A stretch of DNA of 64,000 nucleotides from Hirundichthys speculiger. Taxonomy: Eukaryota; Chordata; Actinopteri; Beloniformes; Exocoetidae. The stretch covers positions 291,299 to 355,298 of the forward strand of contig JAGFBZ010002248.1 in assembly GCA_018398805.1 (NCBI GenBank), in the 5' to 3' direction. Position 1 is the stretch's first letter. Every line of letters begins with the position of its first letter. Made by a program: the position numbers and the translations under genes. The notes under the pieces are model-generated. The model searched no databases and was not told the DNA's origin. It saw only the letters and a program-made list of their open reading frames with translations. Shown piece after piece: positions 58,694-64,000 of the stretch.

Positions 58694-60449
58694 TAGGGAT
58701 GTAACGATATGGAAAATTTGATATCTTGATTATAGTGACCAAATTATCACGGTTTACGATATTATCGCGATATTCTTAATTGCTCTACAAATGTCCAAAA
58801 AACACATACATTTAAAAAATTTCTAAATATCTTGTGATTTTCTTGTCATACTAAAACATCAGAAGCCAAAATTTTATCAAAATGAAACGTTCATATTAAA
58901 AAGGCAAACAACTGGCACAGAAAGAGGTTTTATTTTAAATGAACAAAATAAATAACAGGAACAAAGCTGATTTGTCTGGTGCAAATTTAAATAAACACTT
59001 TAATAACTATAGTAGGTCAAAATATGCAAACAATTATCAGGAACAAAAATTATAGTGAAGTTCAAATGAAATAAACTTTTGGACTTTAAGCTGAACCTTA
59101 AATAAGTATAAATGTGTAAATAAAGAAACAGTTGTTTAGGAGCCAAATATGTTGTTCTGAATTGTAGTTCACTCTGTGTGTCTGTGGTACACTGAAAAAA
59201 ATGTGGAGTGATATTTACTTAAGAAAACTTAGGAAAGTTTTTGCACTTAGAAATTGCAAGTAAATTCTACAAGGGCGATCATCAAGTAAACTTTACTTGC
59301 AGATATCAGTTTATTTTACTCGCAAACCTCAGGTAATTTACTGTTGATTATTAATATAGTCACTGAATTTTACTCTCTCCTTCTTTGTAAGTTTTACTTA
59401 GACTCTGACTGCTTCAAACTGAAAAATCTCACCTAAAATCAATGGCTTTTTAATGTAATTTTAAAATACTTTTTTAAACTTTTATTTATGAACTATAAAT
59501 AAATGATAACATTTACACAAGATTTTACATAGTTTTTCTGCAGTTTTAACTTCCTAAATTTGTTCATAATATGTTTATTGAAACAATGACTTAAAAAAGG
59601 AGGCACTGTTTTCATTTAAACCTTTATTTTTCTTAAGTGAAAAAATAAATATATTTTTTTTCAATAAAACATTGCTCAACAGGGTTTGCATGCAAAAACA
59701 AGGTAATTTCACCCTGAAAAAAAAAAAATTGACATGCTTTGAAAACTTAAGTGTAGACATGATGTTTTCACTTTAAAGAACAGGGTTGCTTTTAGAAGGT
59801 TATGATACAGAAAAACATATGTTTAGAACCTCAGAGCATCTTGACACTAAAAAGTGCCATATTTCCTCCTTTTCAAGCCCACACTCACATCCGTGACCAT
59901 TAAATGGTTCCACGACCAGTTGAGACCTCTGGTTTAAACTTTGTTTGTTTACAGTGGAACAAGTTGAATACAAATTACAACTTTAAAACAGCAGAAAAAG
60001 AACACAGACAAATAGCGACAAACAACTGTGGCCCTTTTTTCTTTTAGTACCCTCTTTGAAGGACAACTCTTGGGTCAAACATGTGGACTCAAGCTATAAG
60101 TTTGTTTCGAGAGACAGAGTTTTGGGGACATATCTTAAGGACATCAAGCCTTAGAAGAAGCTTTGAAACACTTCAAAAGTGTACTTCATTTTTGGTGGGT
60201 AACTCAAGTTCATGGCATAAATGATGCCCATCAGCAGGAGACAGGCCTTTGCAACACTTCTACAGTTGTCAAGTACCTCAGTCCCCTCAACGACAATCGA
60301 CACGGATGCATCTTCATCTTTTTTTTAATCTGGAAAAAAACAGACAGAAAAAAAAATCAAACCTCATCTGAACTAGATTTTCATATCAGTATAAAAGTCA
60401 ACTTAAAACAAAGAATGAGAGGTAAGTAAGGTTTAAGATTTACCTTACA

Positions 60450-61717
60450 TTAGCCGTTCAAATCAAATACTGTAGTAGGAGAACTTTCCCAGCAGAGGCT
60501 GTGAAATACAAAGAAATATAATAATTAAAGCATCATACTCAAAAGTTACTTTAATGCCAGGGATAATGGAGAAAGTCACATTTCTTGGGCTATATTCATA
60601 TCACTAGAATAACAGAAGATTGTCCTTTCAACTTTGTGTACATTGAACTTTATGCATCACAATACATAACTTCAAAATTCTAAATATATTCTGCTTCATT
60701 TCAATTTGGAATGGTACCTATAAATTCTGTGATGAGGGTAAACCTCCTATAACTTAAGAAGTGCAGAGAACTAAACAATTCTTTTTACCTAAATACCCAG
60801 GTGGCTTTTCTTGTGACACTGCTTGGTGTAGTTGCTGCTTGAGAGGGCACCATATCAGCTGTAGAAAGTTGTTGCTCTGGGGAGGACAAAAAACAAAGAC
60901 AAAATAATACATTAAAGAGGAAATGAAACAGTCAACTAAGTAGTGATGGTTTACTGTACTGCTGTCACCATATTTTAAAATATCATTGATGAACTTATGA
61001 AATAAAAAGCACTACACATTTATTTTTACCTGAATAGCCAGTTGGCTTTGCTTCTGACACTGCTTGATGTAGTTGCTGCTTGAGAGATCACTGTCAGCTG
61101 CAGAAAGTTGTTGCTTTGGGGAGGACAAGAAACAAAGACAAAATAATAAGAATCATGTAACCAAAATAAACTGCACCACTATCAAACAAATGTACATTTG
61201 ATAATATGCTGTAAAATATTTTTAAAATATCACCAGCGTTTCTCATTAATTAACTCCTGTTTTTTTTGAACAGCACTTCACTGTCTCTCATCCCTGTCAG
61301 TCAGCCCCTCCACCTGCCTTCTCCCTCGCACACGCACCTGTGCGCAGACACCCACAAACACGGGTGCACTGCATGGACAAGATGTGCTTGGCGGCTAATA
61401 CACGGTAAATGGGGGCTAAATCGCTTAAATTGTACCGTGTGGCCTGCAGTCGAACTCGCGGACGGACTCTGGAACACGCCGGACACGAGGTTGTCTGTAA
61501 CATGCACAGACACCACGTGCGAGAGCCTGACCAGGTATACCCTCTGCGACAGCCCCGGTAGAAACTGACTCGGCCCGCCGAGGGCAAATTTGTACATTCG
61601 GTGCTCACTGGCCACGTTGTATGAAAAAAAAATAAAGCCACCGTCAACTTACATTAAAGAATGCACTCGACGTTGATAAACCTGTGCACTTACCGAGGGG
61701 ACAGCAAGTTGTGACAT
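60450..61717 (-). CDS. Possible small spliced gene inside element X (about 80 codons), unconfirmed
   Basis: Four segments chain with consistent splice phases on the minus strand. ATG at 61717 reads MSQLAVPS, ending at donor TCG|gtaagt (61694). Exon 61113-61030 follows (acceptor ccccaaag, donor CAG|gtaaaa). Exon 60874-60789 comes next (acceptor ccccagag, donor TTTAG|gtaaaa). Exon 60498-60444 has acceptor tatttcacag and a TAA at 60452-60450. An upstream leader donor, GTTTAG|gtaagac, is at 61883. The two middle exons are duplicates (both start QQLS.AD), but a 2-bp difference puts their remainder in different frames. That argues against a conserved protein. I recognise no domain; a transcribed non-coding unit is equally likely. 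Confidence 0.25.
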
Positions 61718-61924
61718 ATCCCAGGGGTTCACGACCCAAGTCCACAGGGACGTTTAGTGACCGTAGTAAATTTAAGCTACAGTGATACGTAATGTGCGAT
61801 AATGGCAAATATTACAGTTTATATTATCATTATTACTACATTTAACTCCGTTACGTTACAGAAAAAATCCTGAATGTCTTACCTAAACCTGACCGCGGCA
61901 GTTATCCTCTCGTGTTTTGGCGGA

Positions 61925-61970
61925 CAACGAAGCGCATGCGTCGTATGCACGTCACAGGGCGCATGCGCGG
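61925..61970 (-). promoter_or_regulatory. Promoter-like cluster of NRF1-type palindromes in element X
   Basis: GCGCATGCG at 61932-61940 and GCGCATGCGC at 61959-61968 match the NRF1 core, with a CRE-like ACGTCA at about 61949-61954 between them. The cluster sits about 50-85 bp upstream (minus sense) of the leader donor at 61883. That is the expected layout of a TATA-less promoter. Function is inferred from motifs only. Confidence 0.4.
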
Positions 61971-63170
61971 GTTTTCAAAGCACGCAGCACAAGTAAAACC
62001 TACTTGGTATTTAAAAGTTAATTGCAAAGACTCTGAAAGCTTTGAATATTACGTGAAAATACATAATAAAATTTATTCTTCCCACAGAGTTTACTTATTA
62101 CATTGATGACATATATAGGATTTACTTAAATAGTTCCAGTTCTCACAAATACTTACAATTAGAAAATAAAAATTGTGATAGTTAACCTAATAAATATTAC
62201 TACACCACAAAATCATTTTTTTCAGTGTAGAGATGCGCGGTTGAACCGCGCACCCGCGGGCGGAGCGGATAATCCGCATATCGGGCGGATGACTCGTCAA
62301 AAAATAATACTTTAATTAAATTCGGGCGGGTTGCGGTTGAAGCACTCAAATAATAATAATAAGGAAAAATATTTTACATATTATTAAAAAGGATGGCGGG
62401 TCGGTTCGGTTTTGAAAATTGGTGAAAAAACGTTCCTGCAAATGGATAGCGGGCGGATAGAGATTTTAAGAAGCGGTTGCGGGTTAAAATATACGTCATC
62501 CGCGCATCTCTAGTCTGTGGGTGTCGCTGTGTTGTTACCTGAGAGTCAGGTATAAAGCTAGCTGCCTATTATTGGTTAGCTGTTGGACCCGGAAGGGCAA
62601 AAGGTTTTTGACCGCTCTGGCGCTAACTGCCGGCGTTATGGTTGTCGGATCAGTTAATGGAATAAATTAATATTTTAACTGCACCAGAAGAACATCGTTC
62701 CGGTCATTTTTTCAATCAACACGCAACGGTAACGTTTACGAAATGTGAGTTAGCGAAGCACGTCAACCAGGTTACTCTTGGTCAAACATCTCAGTAGCTT
62801 GAAGCATTAGCCTTAGCTCCTTCAAGTTGCTTTTACAAATTACAATAAAATGTAAACAGGTGCTCTGCAGACAAGATAACTGTCCTCCACCAGTTGTTCC
62901 TCTGCATTCTTAAAAAAAAACCTTGGATTTCGTCATTTTAGTGGGTTGGTAAATGTTCTGCTTGCTTTCACCGCTTTCCTCCATGCTCACGTTACAACGC
63001 CGATGTTACAAGCTACATATTCACGTGAGACACAGTCGCGAGTCGCTCACAGACTTAAATGAAGCTAATATTACATATCATATTACATATGAAGTCAAAC
63101 ATAAACTGTACTCGTTATGTGTAAAATTTTACCGCGCTTTACCGTAATACCGGTAACCGTTCCATCCCTA

Positions 63171-64000
63171 AAGGACCGCGAGCGTGGATTCTTGCAAGGA
63201 AATTTGGCGCTCTGTTACATCACAGAGAGCTGATGTTAGGAAAAACAGCACCCTGGAAATATTGTTTTTTGTGCACAGAGCAGAGTTTTCTGAAAAGCTC
63301 CGTCAAAAGTTGGTTGATTTTTCAGTTTTTTCCCGCTTCAGTGCGGGAAATCGGCCAATCGAGTTGCGGCTACACAGCCAGAGCTTGAAATTGTATATGG
63401 AGGCGGGACTGATTCGGAGCTGATTTGAAATTGTGATTTGCTGTGACGGGTAAATGTGACCAACACTCTACCAGCTCGAGTCGTTAGGACTTATTGGATG
63501 TAATTTTACTGTACCATCACTGTCCTTTGCTTGAACTCTCTTCCAAACCTCACGTGGTCATGAATACCTGTGTTAAACTTTGACAGGACCTGATCTCTGC
63601 GCACCGACACATCGGTTGTGCCGTTGCTGCCGGCGGACCGAGGCTTCGGCCGAGCAGGTGGGCCAAGCAGGGAGGAAGTAACACATGTCGGGGCGGCGGC
63701 GTCGGAGGAAAAGGCCGGCATATGCTCTCTCTCTCTGTGGCCTGGCTCGCCGCCTCCATCGGCACAATATGGCAGCGAAGCACATCTGACCCAAAATAAT
63801 ACGCTCACAGACGGCAAACCAAGCGGCGCCTCGGCCATCTCTGTGGCGGCGTTCCTGGCATTTACAGTCGCACTCGCCTCTCTGCTGACTGCGACGGCTG
63901 AGAGCTATTTACAGAGGAGTTTCTGTCACTGAGGCAGGAGGAAAAAAATAAAAAACAGCAAAGTAAACGGCCAAAATTGGCTGTTGTGCATCCCGAGAGG
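63171..64000. other. Right edge, GC-rich patch at about 63590-63900, no gene confirmed
   Basis: A CpG-rich patch with open frames on both strands includes GGCGGCGGCGTCGG and (CT)n words near 63725-63738. None of the translated segments match a family I know. It could be a promoter or leader exon of grin2c or a neighbour, but nothing in the sequence decides this. Confidence 0.35.

Larger units (their letters stand above)
59190..62227 (-). mobile_element. 3-kb element X with CACTGAAAAAAATG ends and TA duplication
   Basis: The ends CACTGAAAAAAATG and CATTTTTTTCAGTG are inverse 14-mers, apart from a one-base difference in A-run context. The flanks are TA on both sides (59188-59189, 62228-62229), shared with the split Y element. 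CACTG ends with a 2-bp duplication suggest a CACTA/EnSpm-type element; a TA-target element is the alternative. It has no recognisable transposase. It carries a GC-rich promoter-like region and minus-strand splice-bounded segments, so it may have captured host transcript sequence. Confidence 0.75.
59188..62512. mobile_element. hAT MITE Y (TAGAGATGCGCGG ends), split by element X
   Basis: Exact 8-bp duplication GTCTGTGG at 59180-59187 and 62513-62520. The 5' TA of the element is at 59188 and its continuation GAGATGCGCGG starts at 62230, so X inserted at its very first bases. The ends TAGAGATGCGCGG and CCGCGCATCTCTA are perfect inverses. The subterminal regions repeat GGGCGGAT/GCGGG words. Its own length is about 285 bp and it is non-coding. 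Confidence 0.9.
58694..63170 (+). mobile_element. hAT element, family I, with two nested insertions
   Basis: The flanking 8-mers AAGGACAG (58686-58693) and AAGGACCG (63171-63178) match at 7 of 8. The ends are TAGGGATGTAACGATAT and GTTCCATCCCTA. Its sequence follows the 30320-31515 copy up to TGTGTCTGTGG at 59187 and resumes at GTCTGTGGGTGTCGC (62513). The gap is filled by two later insertions. Without them the element is about 1.14 kb. Confidence 0.9.

Noticed and set aside
63506..63932. Overlapping open frames of about 100 codons at the right edge
   Set aside because: They overlap on both strands in CpG-rich DNA and match nothing known; kept only as a GC-rich patch.
1..64000. CRISPR arrays, operons, ribosome-binding sites, tRNA or rRNA genes
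   Set aside because: Not expected in vertebrate intron DNA; none seen. Tandem arrays here are microsatellites or minisatellites.

Overview
This window is animal nuclear DNA, most likely from a ray-finned (teleost) fish. Three things point there. It holds exons of a vertebrate ionotropic glutamate receptor gene with large introns. It is crowded with hAT DNA transposons, and it has an L2-type LINE copy plus a LINE 3' tail of kinds common in fish. It has no operons and no prokaryotic signals. Species cannot be named from the sequence alone.

The one host gene I can support is the 5' part of a grin2c-like gene (NMDA receptor subunit GluN2C) on the minus strand. Three coding exons are visible: 27378-26941 (start codon, signal peptide, first part of the amino-terminal domain), 10508-9907 and 4244-4130. 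All three have matching phases and good splice sites. Together they give 385 codons, nearly the whole amino-terminal domain; ligand-binding and channel exons must lie to the left of base 1. A non-coding leader exon should lie to the right of 27394. A GC-rich block near 42.3-42.6 kb is only a candidate for it.

Everything else is intron or 5' flank filled with mobile DNA. At least eleven hAT-like families or end types are present, mostly with TAG-type ends; most of the better preserved copies have 8-bp target duplications. Summing my coordinates gives about 19 kb. Several are nested: C in D (12.6-13.6 kb), D in F (20.3-20.8 kb), D in E (36.4-37.1 kb), a BED-finger hAT inside a chimeric element (8.3-9.5 kb), and a three-level nest at 58.7-63.2 kb. 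Remnants of BED zinc-finger/hAT transposase can be read in several copies. Other elements are a Tc1/mariner-type MITE in a (TA)n tract, a long-TIR element of unknown class, a CACTA-like short element, a frameshifted L2-type LINE copy (minus strand) facing the 3' tail of another LINE (plus strand), a (CATC)n tract, a 56-unit decamer minisatellite, and several long poly-C/poly-G runs.

The most interesting points are: (1) an 18-bp tandem duplication that copies the splice donor of the second grin2c coding exon and predicts an in-frame six-residue variant; (2) the 3-kb TA-flanked element inside the three-level nest, which carries NRF1-like palindromes and a set of splice-bounded segments including a duplicated exon; (3) the convergence of many hAT families on CGATA/TATCG-rich ends; (4) the higher-order structure of the decamer minisatellite.
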